From Clitopilus passeckerianus (lineage: Eukaryota; Basidiomycota; Agaricomycetes; Agaricales; Entolomataceae), in contig CALYLX010000141.1 of assembly GCA_944990035.1 (NCBI GenBank), forward strand, positions 62,001-126,000: 64,000 nt of DNA, given 5' to 3'. Below, one piece after another: positions 1 to 14,839 of the stretch. The translations under genes were made by a program, and so were the position numbers. The stretch's first letter is position 1. Each line of letters opens with the position of its first letter. The notes below the pieces were generated by a model. That model was not told the origin of the DNA. It was given only the letters and a program-made list of their open reading frames with translations, and made no database searches.

Positions 1-1473
1 CTGCAAGCCGTCGGAACCCGTCTCAATCACCTTCCTATTCCTATTCGAGGTTTCAATTCTGTGGACGGGCAGAAAACCCCCATTTATGACCATGCATATT
101 GGGCCATGGACAGCAGAAATGATACACTGTATTCCTTTGGCGGCCGAAAGGAAGATAACTCAGTAAATCTTGCTATAACAGCAGGCTTGTATGCATTGAA
201 TGTCAAAGATAAAAAGTAGCAGGATCTACCTGTAAGTCATAATGTCCTACAAGTAGTACAATCGGACATATCCTGATTGGTGAACCCAACAATTGAAGAC
301 ACAACTAGTACCCTATCCCAATCACCGGACTCAGAGCATGGACAATACCTTACCCCCGAAGCTCATTGCCCCTGCATTAGCACTCGTCGAGCTGCCAGGT
401 GCCGGCCAATTTCTCTTCATGTTCGGTGGGAATGACTCGGACACCAACGGCCCCAGGGGGAACGCTAGAAACGAACTTATTTCTATTAATCTCAATGCGC
501 CAAATCTGAAATTTTGGTTGTGCCATACGATCTCCGGAAATGCAGGACCGGGACGTGTTTGTGCGTCAATGGTCTTTACCCACAATCGATTTTTCATCTT
601 TGGCGGTCGCTCTGAGGCTCACTTTGATGCTATCCCACCCCTCCGCTCTTACAGTGTTATCAAGTATGACATTGGAACTAAGTCTTTTCACTGGGAAGTG
701 GCAGAACAGGATTTTCCAGATGTTGTTCCCGCCATGGGCTACAATCCCGAGGCTATGGTTATCAACGGGGGCTATCAAATCCTCCTCACACCTGGTCGAG
801 ATCATCGCTTAGCGGTACGTTCTACTGAATTGTCCTGAGTCAGGTTGTGACTGATCTTTTGTTGGCCTAGCTCTATAATTTCACAGCTGACAACATACTA
901 TTCTTCAACACGAGGACAAGCATATTCTCACCCACACAAATGCGGCCACAAGATATCCCTTTTCCGCGCAACAAAATCACCAGCTATGAGCCGCTGCCTT
1001 TATTACACCGACCAGCATCGGCGCCGCCCACCTGGCAGCCCTCTATTATTTTCTGTTGTTGGCTCAAAGATCGCACGACCTGGCAACAGTTCTTTGATTC
1101 GGATCCAGACTCGAAATCTTTGCTCGTGGAGCTTTATCAGTACACCCTTCCCCCCTACGAGAACCATATCTGCTCCTTGAAACGAGCGGTGTAGATTGGA
1201 AAGTTATCCAAACGAATGTTTCCGTCCGCCGTCTTCATGAATCACCAACCCGGCTCTGATCCGCATCTCTTTATCATGGGCAATAGGGAGGAAGAAAGTC
1301 CAGGAATGAAGGTAATTCAGACGCAGGACGAGCCGGGAATCATTCGCAGGCTCTACGAGGACGGGGTTGCCGAAGAGCCGGAGGACAATGAAGACGACGC
1401 TGACACACAATCGTATTTTGATGTTTATGCAGAGGTAGAATTAGGATATTGTCTGCACGATGATGAATGGTAA
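1..1473 (+). pseudogene. Kelch-repeat protein, decayed copy 1 (5' end outside window)
   Basis: The spliced reading frame holds two or three kelch blades: LYSFGGR near 130-155, FLFMFGGNDSD near 410-440 and FFIFGGRSE near 590-615, followed by an acidic tail. Three exons are visible, with donors at 232 and 815 and acceptors ending at 298 and 870. Blade order and intron positions match the second kelch copy at 48088-49702. The frame is broken twice. TAG at 217-219 sits where the paralogue has a tryptophan codon just before the first donor, and TAG at 1192-1194 interrupts an otherwise continuous frame that runs on to 1473. No splice choice I could find removes either stop. Kelch propellers bind proteins, and in fungi often sit in polarity or ubiquitin-ligase complexes. 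This copy probably makes no full-length product. The start lies upstream of the window. Confidence 0.8.
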
Positions 1474-2195
1474 TTTCTTCTCCGTATATTTAAAAATCAC
1501 AGCACAATATGTGCCGCTTTTCGGATAGGCAACAAGCTAATTTAACTTGAGGTTGTACGCACGGGCAGTAATAGAGATTAAGGGATGCTGTTTTTCCTCG
1601 AGCGGATTGATCCAGGGCACGTTAGCTTGATCGTTGGGGGTTGACACATTACTTAGTGCTCGTAGGGCATCGGAACCAACACTCTGAGATGTCGGCGAAA
1701 ATGAAGAATCCAAACGGAAATACATTTCTCAGCAAGTGGACGGAACAGAATTTCGAACGGCATGCGATACCGAGTTGAGTCCATCCCCAGTGTTTACCGT
1801 GAAAACCATACAACATTATGGTGCTGAGTTGGTCTGGTGCTCGCCAATTACCCCTGGCCATCTTAACACCTCAATTCAGACTTTCGATAGCGCTTCACCG
1901 AGGTTTATTGTCGCAGACCTCCTGACCACTGCAGAGGCCTTGACGGCTCGATTTCGGCTTGCCAAGCCTTGATCAACATCGGGCCAGAAATTTATCCCCG
2001 GTTGATGTACAACGTCCGGTCCCTGAGCCGTCAACACATAACTTCAGCCATGTCGGCCTGGCTGGCAGCCTCGCTTTCTGCACCCTCTACCATCACACGA
2101 GCGACAGTTTCGTTGCCAGCGCCTCTACAACGGCTGATTAGCCTGTGTTGTGACGAAAACATTGGCTAATTGCAGTCAAGCTCATATTCGAGGCC
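1474..2195. other. Intergenic, no gene recognised
   Basis: Short overlapping open frames on both strands (around 1537-1972) show no family resemblance, no consistent splice signals and no paralogue in the window. It probably holds the 3' remnant of the kelch pseudogene and the promoter of the GH47 gene. Confidence 0.5.
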
Positions 2196-4372
<2,177 letters not shown>

Positions 4373-4794
4373 CCAATTTCTGACTGAGGCTACACTGCAT
4401 CTTAGTAAATGTATTAATCGAGATCTAAATCATCGTGTTATACCCGACAAGTGACATACAGTGCGGATGAGCCAGTGAACGATCGAGGGAATGCCTGAAC
4501 AGGCGGAAGTTGCGCGTTGGTAACTGCGTAACCCCAACCCTGAACTAGCCACCTAATTTAAAGTATAGAGTACGAGGATCAGGTATCAGGTGCAATGGAG
4601 TACGTGACAGAAGTATACAGAACGAATGACAGCCATGTAAGGTAACGAGTGGTATTCCTTGAACTGGCAAACGAGGGCAGGCGTAAGGGGAGTGTCCAAT
4701 TAGAATGCTACAGCAGTCCGAATAATATATACAGATAGTCCCAAAGGAGACGACCAGCACCTATTCTGACATCTATCTATTGGCCGTTATGTGG
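4373..4794. other. Intergenic between convergent genes
   Basis: Shared 3' flank of the GH47 gene (+) and the copper radical oxidase gene (-). It is AT-rich after both stops and should hold the two polyadenylation regions. No gene seen. Confidence 0.6.
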
Positions 4795-7267
4795 TCAATA
4801 CCTTCTGGCATTAGTAGATGGTGGGGAAGGTCCACCGGGAGAATTATATGATAGATCAAATGAACGCGCAGACTGAGAGGCAGCATCATCCTTGTATGGG
4901 CGAAAACCCTGCATGTTCGAGTTCCACATCTGGCTATCATTCGGCTGGCGTAGAGGAACGAAGGCACTGGATTCTGAGCCTCTTTTGTTGCTCGCTATGC
5001 CAGCGATAGCAGCCGGATTCATACGATTTGAACCCATCTCGTAGGAAGATGCTTTCGAGTTCCTTCGGCGGCGGATGAAAGCGAGGAGGAATGCACCGAT
5101 GATACCGACAACTGCGACTCCTCCGACGATTATGCCAACGAGAGCACCAGTTGAAAGTGATGAAGAGCCTGAGGATTCGCTGTCGTGGTTCGACCCACTA
5201 CCATTATTGTCGGATCCGCTACCTGAACCATGTGCATCATTGGCCAGGACGTTCGGTGGGAGGACACTAGGTGGTTGAGTGGGTTGAACCTCGATCTTCC
5301 CGCTTCCTACTATCACCATGGTGCCGTTTGACGGGATGCCATTGATAACAACAAAGATAAGTGCAGGGCCAGGCTGAAGAATACGAGGGTTGGGTGCTTG
5401 GCCGACATGTAGAACGTACGACCCATCCTGATTGACGGTGAAAGTGTTGTTGAGTTGGACGTAACGTTGACCCATGTTCATTGCGTGAGTGGTAAAGCCA
5501 CCACGGAGTAGAACCACTGTCGTATTTCCAGCTGCTGCATTGGCGGATCCAGCGTAAGATGACGAGGGGATAGTAATGTCGAATGGATTGCCTCCGTACG
5601 AAATGGTCCTTGGAACACCCTGGGGTGCAGGACGATTCCTCGCCGAGAAATAGGGAGGGTAGAAAATCTCGGCACCGTATTCGGTGGGGAAGATAGTAGT
5701 CTTGTTGACATCCCAGTTGGGGTTTGATCCTGCAATGAGGACCGACCCGTCAGGAAGAATCAAGGCGGACGAATGATACAAGCGGGCGATACTGGATGTA
5801 TCGAATCCGGCGTCTGACCAACGAGAGCCAGCAGGCGCATTAGGGTCATACAGTGCGGGTTTGCCCACAGGTCCGGAGGCGAGCGACATGCCAAAAGGCA
5901 TATCACCATACAAAAGGGTCTCTCCTGTCTGTGGGGAATATCCCGCAGTACCGTTCAGCCCACCGTTTACGACTAGCAGCTTTCCGTCTGGGAGAGTGAT
6001 GAACTGGCCCATCGTTCTTCCTTCAAGCATGTCATCATCTTTGACGTACTGCGGGGAAGATCCATCTGCTGGTTCGGGAGTTAGGCGTTGGCAGTCTCGA
6101 GAAGTAGGATAGAGCCAAGTGTTGATAGAGGGGTAGGAATAGTTGCCCCATGCCGCGTCTGGCATATCCGACCCGCCGCAGAAGAGAATGGTCGGGTTCC
6201 AGTTGTTAGCAGGTGTAAGTGGGAGCATTGCTACGGCACCGGAAGCGGGATATACGCGAATGACTTTGCCAGGCATGTCAGGCAGATCTGTTTCCGTATT
6301 GGTGTCGTAATCCCAGATTACTGCAATGCCAGTCAGTCAAGATTGTCGACGATAGAAAACGAATTACATACTCGTGGAGTAGTTGGCTTGTAGAAGCATC
6401 TTTCCGGAGTTGAGGAGGAAAGCATGGGCATACGCATTGAGACTAGACGTCTTGACCAAGAAGTTGAGTCTTGTAGCTGGGCGGCCGTTTGCAGGGAAGA
6501 ACTCGTAGGTGGTCTCGGAGGCGGGAGCGTTTGGATCTCCTGAGCCATAGACAGGATCGTTCCCGTCTGGATAATTTCGGTTGACGTAACCGCCGTTCAC
6601 GAATCCACCAATAAGCACAACGGACCCGTCCGCGAGGGGTTCGGCGGTCGAATACCAACGTCTCTTCTGCATGGCCAGCACAGAGGGGTCGTCAAACCAC
6701 TGACAGCTGGGATCGTTGAAGTTGTCCGAGTTTGTGCAAGGGTTCAAGACGCGAATCGATCTGCCCCCGTCGAAATCTTGGTATTCCGAATCCCACGTAC
6801 CCTCGGATCCTGGGTTCCCTCCACGTCCGACGGCTCCATTGCCACCGAAGGCCATATATGAACCATTCGGAAAGTGCATTCCTGAAGCGCAAAAGACGTT
6901 TGTCTTGATATCCATTACAGTCGCCTGATGCGTTGCGATGTCCCTGTTACTCTAAGTTCAATAAACCGAGTTGCAACTTTCTTGTTAAGCACGCACCACA
7001 CTGCTCCCCATGCCGGATGTCCTGCTACTTTAGCATCGTTCCCTTCAGCCTTATCCATGATATAGACCTTCTCGTCATTTCCCAGGAACATCTACCGTCA
7101 GAAGAGGGCAAATTAGAAAGCTTCAATCACAAAACTTTGGGAAGGCTCACCATTAAAGCGCTAACCAACGTGTTTCCACCATCTGCAAAGCTGCCAGGGC
7201 TCTGGGCAACCGCCAGAAATGAGCCGGACGCAAGCCACAAAGCAAGTATTGAAAGCGTGTGCGCCAT
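4795..7267 (-). CDS. Copper radical oxidase (glyoxal oxidase-like) with C-terminal membrane anchor
   Basis: Copper radical oxidases oxidise aldehydes or alcohols to produce extracellular hydrogen peroxide, which feeds lignin peroxidases or wall chemistry. The start at 7267 gives a signal peptide (MAHTLSILALWLASGSFLAVA). Family landmarks follow: FLGNDEKVYIMDKAEGN, GHPAWGAVW and NVFCASGMHFPNG. All five expected active-site residues of the galactose/glyoxal oxidase fold can be assigned: the cross-linked Cys in VFCASG, its Tyr in RRWYSTAEPL, the axial Tyr-His pair in RLYHSS, and the late His in GGFTTHAMNMG. A galactose-oxidase-like C-terminal domain is followed by a Ser/Gly/Asn-rich linker, one transmembrane helix (ALVGIIVGGVAVVGIIGAFL), a basic RRRR stop-transfer and a cytosolic tail of about 90 residues. 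It therefore appears to be plasma-membrane tethered rather than freely secreted. Substrate is unknown. Confidence 0.95.
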
Positions 7268-7622
7268 CCTTGCTTCCAGAGGTTACACGCCGTAGCGCGG
7301 GGACGGCGGATAAAGGAGGAGAATGAAAAAAGTTCAAGCATATCTTACTTTCCATCATATAAGGGCACTCTGGTTACCAGCCGCCCCCATGATGGGATAT
7401 GTTGGCCGTGGTCTGGCCATGGTCGACCACCTGAAAGCTTCGAGGATCAAGGGCGACATACACAGCCATTTGCCTCTCATTGCTTAAATCTATTTTAAAC
7501 CATGCGGGCGACCGCACCGAGGTTTGTCCGCTTGATCGCAGCATTGAGCATCATGATATTCAGAACGACAAAACGTACATGGATATACATATTAGCCTCT
7601 GTCTATATAATGAACGACAGAC
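7268..7622. other. Intergenic, upstream of copper radical oxidase
   Basis: 355 bases hold the promoter of the oxidase and the 3' end of the GH5 gene, both on the minus strand. No coding signal seen. Confidence 0.5.
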
Positions 7623-9219
7623 TTAATAGACTTGCAAAGCCCCGCTAAAGTCGAAAGGCGCTCCGGAAAGACCAGCCGTCGTCTTCGAGGCACTCGAGAT
7701 AGTACTCCAATCCGCTCCGTTGACCTGAATCTGAAAATAACGTGTTAGCTTGTCGTCCACTATCTCTCCATAAACCAAAATCTCCTACCTCATAATCTTC
7801 CCCTTGATGGGGGTCAGGGTTGGTGATAAGTTCCCAGTAGAGCCAGGGAACTTTGAAGTTGTTGATCTTCTGAACATTGGATTGCAGATTAGCTGTCCTT
7901 CCGCCTCCGTACAGCGAGCCCCATTCTTCAATGATGAGTTTCTTCCCGGCAGCCTGGGCTTGACTAACAGCGCTGGACATGAAGCTGTCGTAGTCGCTAT
8001 AGAGAAGGTTTATGAGCTGATGTAGATGGAAAGAAGGTCCCGGACGCACTCATTGTAGTCGTGGATCGCAACCACGTCAATGGCAGGGCAATTACTGCTG
8101 AAGAAGTAGGATTGGACACTGGCGGCTGCAGAGCCTCCACCAGTGAAGATGAGCTGATTCCGGTCGCCGACGTTGTTACGGATTTGTTGGGCAGTCTTGC
8201 AGATCCAGGCGAGGTTGCTCTAACATCCAATGAGACGGCCTTCCTATATGCCGAAGGCGGAAGCGAACATACCTTGTAGAAGTTCTGATCAAAGATCATT
8301 GGCCTAACTAATGTTGAGCACCAGCATTGTAAGTGGTATGAAAGGACGCGACATACTCGTTCTGGGCCTCGTAGCCGAAGATGTATCCACCAAGCTCGCT
8401 CCACGGCTTGTTGCCCAACAACGCATTCTTGTGGCCGTTGAGGATATGGGTAATACGTTGATTGAAGTCGTCAATAGCGTCTGGCGGAAAACAAGTTGAG
8501 CTGGATCTAGGAGCCTGATTGGTGGTACTTACTCGCATCAGTGTAGAAGTTGTAGTCCCCGTACTTCTTGCCATAGATATCTCCTGCTTGGAGGGAATTT
8601 TCTGCGAGGAACGTCACTTCAGCACTTCATAGGGCTTGGTGGAGATACGCGTCTTACTATCATGCATGCCTGGAGGTGCCACAAGTAAGCACGGTTTATT
8701 CCTACTGCAAAACGAGTGACTCACCGATCAGTAATTTGATGCCTTTGTGGGTCGGAATGAAAGCGTTTCAATGAACAGCCGAGATAGTACGAGGACACGA
8801 CAAACCTCGAGCATGAGCGTCAACCTAGTCAAAAGCTTCAATTCAGTACGGTGCACTAAGTCATACAGGATGTACTGACCATGAGTTGATCAATCTGGGT
8901 GAGAATGGTATCGTCATAGTTTCGAATTCCCTTCCATTCGAGATCGTTGACTTTTGCGTTGTTGCTATTTTTCTGGCCCGCTTCGTGACCAGTGACCCAC
9001 GTTCGAAGAACCTGAGGGCGGTTAATCAGCTCCTGCTGCCATATCAGCTTGGTCAAGAAACTACCTTCATGCCAGCCGCTTTCATGGCGTCTAAAAGAGC
9101 ATATCGGTCAGCTGCTGGGAGACTGTAGACATAATAGTTGTTGGCCCCGGCGAAACTGTTGGCCGCGAATGCGCCATTGGCCAGGAAACAGGCAGTAGCC
9201 AGAAGAGATACGAGCTTCA
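7623..9219 (-). CDS. Secreted glycoside hydrolase family 5 (mannanase/cellulase-like)
   Basis: The start at 9219 gives a signal peptide (MKLVSLLATACFLANGAFA) and a mature N terminus SFAGANNYYVYSLP. The (beta/alpha)8 GH5 fold is read across many short exons: LRTWVTGHEAG, GYIFGYEAQNE with the acid/base Glu at its end, VVAIHDYNE, and IIEEWGSLYGGG with the nucleophile Glu. A conserved WLYWELI sits near the C terminus and the frame ends ...SGALQVY with the stop at 7623-7625. GH5 members hydrolyse beta-1,4-linked polysaccharides such as mannan or cellulose, or beta-1,3/1,6 fungal glucans. This one looks like the mannanase-like basidiomycete clade, but I cannot fix the subfamily or substrate. No carbohydrate-binding module is visible. 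Confidence 0.88.
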
Positions 9220-10590
9220 TGTCTCAAGAAGTGAGGGCTGAAGAAACCGAGGCGACAGCTGGTCAGGTATTTAAACACCAATCACCCGTCGGAGCAGGCG
9301 AGTAGTTGGCATCGTTTAGAGTGTGATAATCTAGAGATGGCATAGTCGGGAAGAGCGACATGTCCGATGGGCGGGCTCATTGATATCGAAGCAGGGCTTT
9401 TTCTGTCCGCCGAGGTTGAAAACGCTGTAAAGGTGTTCCGTTTTGATGAGCATGAAGTAATTTTGACCAGTGCAATCAACTTTACCTCGTCTATTTCCAT
9501 GTTCATCAGTACCTTGCAAGTCGCCGTTAACACGTCCAGTGCTCTACTGATGTGGGAGTGGATATCCTATGGTTACCAGTGGTCACGAGCAGTATCAGGA
9601 GGGTAGGAACCTCGCATGGCCACAAAAGAGGAGTTATAACGCGCAATGTGGATGCTTTTAACCGAGATCTTTGTGATGATTGGAAGATAGCCAGCGACTC
9701 GACCATGAAAGTCTAATTTGGCCAGAATGGAGATTCGATACCTGCGGACTAGCTTCTGCCGAGGAGACCATAGAAACGGCAAAGTGTAAGGCGCCGTTAC
9801 CGAGTGGCTGCCTTTGCATTTTGCCCGCCGAATACAATGTATTCAACTCGTACTAGGCATCGAAACAGAAAATCTGTCAAACCTCGTCCTCGAGGTTGTT
9901 AAGATGTGCATTTGATGAACAAAATGATATTCTGGCTTCAATGGACCATATGGTCCCGAAGAAAAAACTGAGAGATGCACGAGGACTTTCAGAATGATTT
10001 CAATATAATCGCGGTAAGAGTTCAGGTGGTCTGTGTCACCCGCCGGTGTGACGTCTCCAGAAGCCGTCACTGCACCCGGTACCGAAATTTCTTGGGGTCG
10101 TACAGCCACCTCCGCTCAGTTCCTCAGTTTCTGGGCTTTTCCTTGGACGACGGTCGGTCGTCAACGTGAGTTCCAAGGAACCGAGGTCATCAGCTGGCTA
10201 CGGAATAATAGGGGCAACCATGCGTTTCTCGCTCACGAGAATCTGCAGGTGCTTAGGGTCTGAACGTTCTACGCATCCAGATTTTGCGAAGTCACGGAAG
10301 GCCCCTTGCAAATTGACAGTCAGATGTTCGTTCTCTCGGTTACTCCTACATCGCTTCTGCACCCCCTTCGCCAAAAATCTGGGTGAAGTTGGTCATAAGA
10401 AGCCATAAAACTGCGACATGGAAGTTGTTACCATATGACGGTTATGGTCATACGTCCGAACAGAATGCGGTTGCTCCAAATCACCGTGTATCAGTGATTT
10501 GGCAACGAGGGCGTCATATTCTCGTGAACAGGATGTGCAGCAATAAATACGATGAGATTCGGACTCACCTGCTTCCCAGACTTCTCGACC
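9220..10590. other. Large gene-free interval
   Basis: About 1.4 kb between the 5' ends of two secreted glycoside hydrolase genes transcribed away from each other. Open frames here are short, on both strands, and lack splice consistency or recognisable domains. Best read as a long bidirectional promoter region. Nothing else seen. Confidence 0.5.
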
Positions 10591-12357
10591 ATGCTGCGGT
10601 CCTCTGCTCTTTTACTGCTCTCTGCGGCCCTTGGGCTTGTAACTGCCCAGGATCTAGGCGTGCCTTTGAGTTGGAGGGTAATGACTCCAATTTGATTTTG
10701 ATTCGCCTGCTGAAGCTGTGACTCTAGAAATTCAGTAACTCTCGTCCTCTTTCTGAGCGAATCACAATCTCTCAGAACGCGATCAATACCCTTACTCCCC
10801 AGTTGAACACGGGGACAGGAGAGTTTAATGGTAGGAGCACGCCTTCAATCATAGCTACCCGTCAATTGACACTTCAATGAAGGGATTGGATACTGGCAAT
10901 CGGGTAACGCATGGGGGGCAATGGCCAATCACGACCACTTTGCTGGAACTACCACATACAAGACTACAGTCGTCAACAACCTCAAGAACGTCTTTAAACT
11001 CCGTGCAAACTACGATGAATATGGGTAAGTCCATTCATGATCAGACTTCACCAATATAATGCTGATCATGGTTCTGCAGGGTGGGTTTGATCTAGACTGT
11101 ACCTAACATTGCGCTGACGAGACTATTTCCCGAAGTACAATGACGACGCACTGTACGTGCTTCTACCATCTCCATACTTGACTTTCTAACAATGTGCTTT
11201 CAGGTGGTGGGCCACAGCAGCATATTACGGGTACAGGGCCTACGGTGACACTACCTTATTGGCCAATGCAGTCGCCACTTGGAACCATGTCACGAACTAG
11301 TACGTCCTTGCCGCAATTCTTATGGTTCATCGGTTCTAAGCAACGATTCAAGTGTGATTACACCTGCTCAAGCAAGCGCTGGCAAGACATCCGTCAAGTC
11401 TTTCTCCCTATCCGGTACCTGCAATGGCATCACTATGGCTGGAGGGGTGTTCTGGGTGAGCTCAAGCTATGCTATCTTCCTGTTGAGCAGTTAGCTGATC
11501 AGATCCACAGCGCCCGACCTCGGATGACCAAGGCGTCAACTCAATCACGACTGGGTAAGTTTGAACCCGAACAGACTGCTGAGCCCCGCTTATACCTTGG
11601 TATAGCCTCTATGTCACACTCTCCGCATTCCTCGCCGATGCTACCAAAGACGCCAAGTACAAGAACGCCGCCATTGCTAGTGCCAACTGGATCAAGAACC
11701 TGAACCTGAACTCCAACAAACTCGTCCTCGACACCGTCAACGCCCATGACTGCAGCCGCTCTGCTGCCAGCTGGCTCTTCACCTACAATAGCGGCAAGTT
11801 CATCGAGGGCCTCAGCGTATTGACCGACGTCACTGGTGATTCTCAATGGAGGACTTTGTGAGTCGCCAGCTTAGCGGAGTGGATTAGGATGCTGATTGGG
11901 TGATAGGATGATCAATATCGCTGCTGTAGCCATGAAGAGCCCTCCCTGGCAAGGTTCAGATGGTATCATCACCGAGGGCGCTAGCCCAAACAGCAACAAC
12001 GATGGTGTCGGATTCAAAGGTGTGTTGAGCTCCTTCCTCTGACACCACCCCGGGCTGACTTTCTGCGAATCTAGCTGTCTTCATTCGGGGTCTCTTGGAG
12101 GCATACGTCCGAAATGCTGGCAACAATGACTTCCGTATTCTCATACACAGCTATGTCGACGTCCAGGTGAGCATGAGTGGATTTTTCTAGCAAGATAGCA
12201 ATAATAACGAATGTCTCCCAAGTACAATGCTTTGCTTGATCTCGCTGCGAGTGGCAACAACTATTCGTCCGCATGGCATGGACCTGCCCAAGGTTTCACC
12301 TCTTGGGGTCAACTGGCCGCGCTAGACGTCATGGTTGCCGCTATTATTGCCAACTAA
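10591..12357 (+). CDS. Glycoside hydrolase family 76 (endo-1,6-alpha-mannanase-like, Dfg5/Dcw1 type)
   Basis: The start at 10591 gives a clear signal peptide (MLRSSALLLLSAALGLVTA). The rest is spread over about eight short exons. Diagnostic pieces are GYWQSGNAWGAMANHDHFAG, then YNDDALWWATAAYYGYRAY with the adjacent Asp pair expected to be catalytic, TTGLYVTLSAFLA, and IITEGASPNSNNDGVGFKA followed by FIRGLLEAY. The frame ends ...AALDVMVAAIIAN at 12357. GH76 proteins cleave or transglycosylate alpha-1,6-mannan. In fungi the Dfg5/Dcw1 branch links GPI proteins to wall glucan, while other members degrade yeast-type mannan. I see no C-terminal GPI-anchor signal, so a secreted mannan-degrading role is at least as likely. 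Confidence 0.92.
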
Positions 12358-12684
12358 GGTTAAGAAGTCAAGGCATCTTACTATTGACAGCATTCGTCTT
12401 TGTAGTAAATAAACTTGACCGAATGGTGAAAAATCCAATTGTGTGTTAGTGTCAGCTGTGAATGGATTAAGATCGATAGGGAAAAGCACCTGATTGAAAA
12501 GACTACATGACGAGGAAGGCGCCGGGGAGCAAGATGAGAAAAGAACATTAAATATTGCCACTATGTGCATTTTTACTACATGCTTGTTTTGTAAGGTAAT
12601 TCTATGTGTTTTTGGGAAAGCTAAGAAATTCTAATTTTTGATGGCTTCCGTCTCTCTGCTTCTTGACTGGCAAACCAATTCCGC
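12358..12684. other. Intergenic between convergent genes
   Basis: AT-rich 3' flanks of the GH76 gene (+) and the beta-lactamase-fold gene (-). No coding signal. Confidence 0.55.
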
Positions 12685-14839
12685 CTAGTTATCCTCGCTA
12701 TCGGCGGTGTTGGCGTCGGTGTCAGCATCCTTTTGAGCACCAGTGTCATCGGAGGCGGGGGCGTCGACCTTGTCCCAGTATACCTCAGCACGAGCCTGGA
12801 CAGTGTCACCGATGGGCTTGGGAACACCGGCAGATGCACCGTCCCAGAGACCAGCCCAGAAGCCAGCCATACCCATGAAGAACTTGCCCTCGACGACCTC
12901 GGTTTCAGCGATCATCAAGTTGTCGCTCTTGGACTTGTCGTTGTAGGTCCAGAATGGCTCGGAGGGGTCGTTGGTGGGCTGCGAGAATTCATTAGTATTG
13001 GATAGGAAGCATCATATTGAAGAAGATGGACATACAGTGGAGATGAGGAGGGAAACGTTCCAGAGGTCGGCATTAAAGTGCTCAACACGGATGTGAGAGA
13101 ACCAGGGAGAGTCGACGGCACCATAGAGGGTAGGAATATCGGGGCGGACACCACCAGGGAGGACGGTGGTCAAGTTGGATTGGAGTCCCTTGCAGTACTC
13201 GCTTGGGTTGGGGTTGACAGGTTGGACGAGGCAGAGCTCCAAGTTGTAGTAGCCTGGATTGTTCCAAACACCGGCAAAGTCAGTGAAGTCGGCGCTGGGG
13301 AGAGTGGCGTTCTCGGGGCGAGGGGTGGCAGGAGTGGGAGGAATTGAGCGCTTCTCAATCCAGCGGGTGTTCCAATCGATAGGGTCGAGGTCGAGGACCT
13401 TGTCAATGACGTGGTTCTTGATGATTTCACCGATTGTCTTGCCGTATTCGCCATCGTTGGTGAGAACGGAAACGCCAAAGTTGTCGTTGGGGAGACGGGA
13501 GATCTGAGTGTTGAAACCACGGATGAAGCCACCATGCTCGATGATGAGGTGACCGCGATAGGTGATTTGCAGCTGAGCAGCACCGTAGATGATGGAGGAG
13601 TATTCGGGCCATTCACTAGAGAATATTGGTCAGGCGAGAAAGGACTACGTGAGGCAGAAGTACTTACGGATTGCCTTCTTGAATCGAGATAGCGGTGGCG
13701 ATCTTGCTGAGGACACCTTCGGGGATAACAGTTTCATTGGTATCAGGGTGCCTTCCGTCATTGAGAAGTGTGCGGAGCCATTGAGCCATGTCGACCGCGC
13801 TGGTGATGACACCTCCAGCACCAGAGAGAACTGATCGGGACTTGGTGAATAAATATCGATATAGAAGTTTCTGACGGTTACTTACCACTACCATCCTCGC
13901 CACCAGTGGTAGCTGTCCAGTATTGAGCAGCCCTTGGCTTTCCGGCGAACGCATCGGCATATGCATTGATACCCTCACGAACCATTCCGTCAGCTCGCTG
14001 ACCGTGCGAGTTAGCGAGCTGGTAGGAGTAGGTCGAGTGAGTCATGTTCAGCTTGTCGAAGACGTTCTCCTTGACGTAGCGGGCAAATGGAACGCCGGTA
14101 AGCTTGGGTATGATGTACGAGAGTGTCGTGTACATGTTGTTGTTGTACTGCCAAATGTCACGGAACTCCGCTGACTGACGAAGGTATTGGATTTTGCCAA
14201 TCTGAGGAATGAAATGAGACAAAGATGAAACGGAGAGACGGAATGGTACGTACGACTTCCTCAACGGTATCTGAATACCTGTAGCTGAAGTCATGGAGTG
14301 GGTAGCCAGTACGATGGGTGGCGAGATCGAGGATGTTGGCCTCAGATGTAGCGACAGGGTCGGTCAAGTTGAATTGAGGGATGATATCCTTGATCTTGGT
14401 TGTCCAGTCGATTTTGGGTGTCAAGGTGTCGTTGTGAATGAGGACCCCGTTGGCCACGATATTGAACAGCTATCGGCGAGGGTTGTTAGGACGCAGTGCG
14501 GAGAGTGTATACTCGGTCACGAACTTTGGAATTGGACCCAATATTGAAAGTAGACCTGTCGGTCATCTTCTTGCCATCGGCAGTGGCTCTGCCATAGCCT
14601 TTGGTCTCGATGTCAACCCATTTTCCCGTTTCGTCCCTTCGCACGAAGGCGATGGCAACACCACCGGGGGACTTCCAGTCAGCCAAGACCTTGTTGACGA
14701 AGTCATCAGTTTCCTGGTCAAGAATGGTATAATCCTTCTTGTCGTCGGTATTGGCCGCCGGAGCTGCGAGTGCTCCCTGGATCAGGCAGGCCCAGAGAAG
14801 GTAGGAAGGAACCAAGGCGAGTAATGCTCTAAGTTGCAT
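12685..14839 (-). CDS. Secreted serine beta-lactamase/penicillin-binding-fold hydrolase
   Basis: The start at 14839 gives a signal peptide (MQLRALLALVPSYLLWACLIQGALA). The serine beta-lactamase-like domain follows. FNIGSNSK contains the catalytic S-X-X-K (Ser-Asn-Ser-Lys), IWQYNNNMYTTL holds the Y-X-N-type motif, SGAGGVITSAVDMAQWL is the usual helix after it, and IEHGGFIRGFNTQI takes the place of the third (KTG-like) motif. A C-terminal domain of about 200 residues with a beta-rich character and an acidic end follows. Fungal members act as esterases, amidases or peptidases on largely unknown substrates and are not classic antibiotic-resistance enzymes. About six introns; the frame is otherwise intact to the stop at 12685. 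Confidence 0.9.

Noticed and set aside
13078..13692. Long plus-strand frames opposite the beta-lactamase-fold gene
   Set aside because: They are mirror frames of a well-supported minus-strand gene with signal peptide, catalytic motifs and introns.
12685..14839. Bacterial antibiotic-resistance gene acquired by transfer
   Set aside because: The gene has several fungal-type introns, a fungal signal peptide and an extra C-terminal domain. It belongs to the widespread eukaryotic serine hydrolase branch of this fold.
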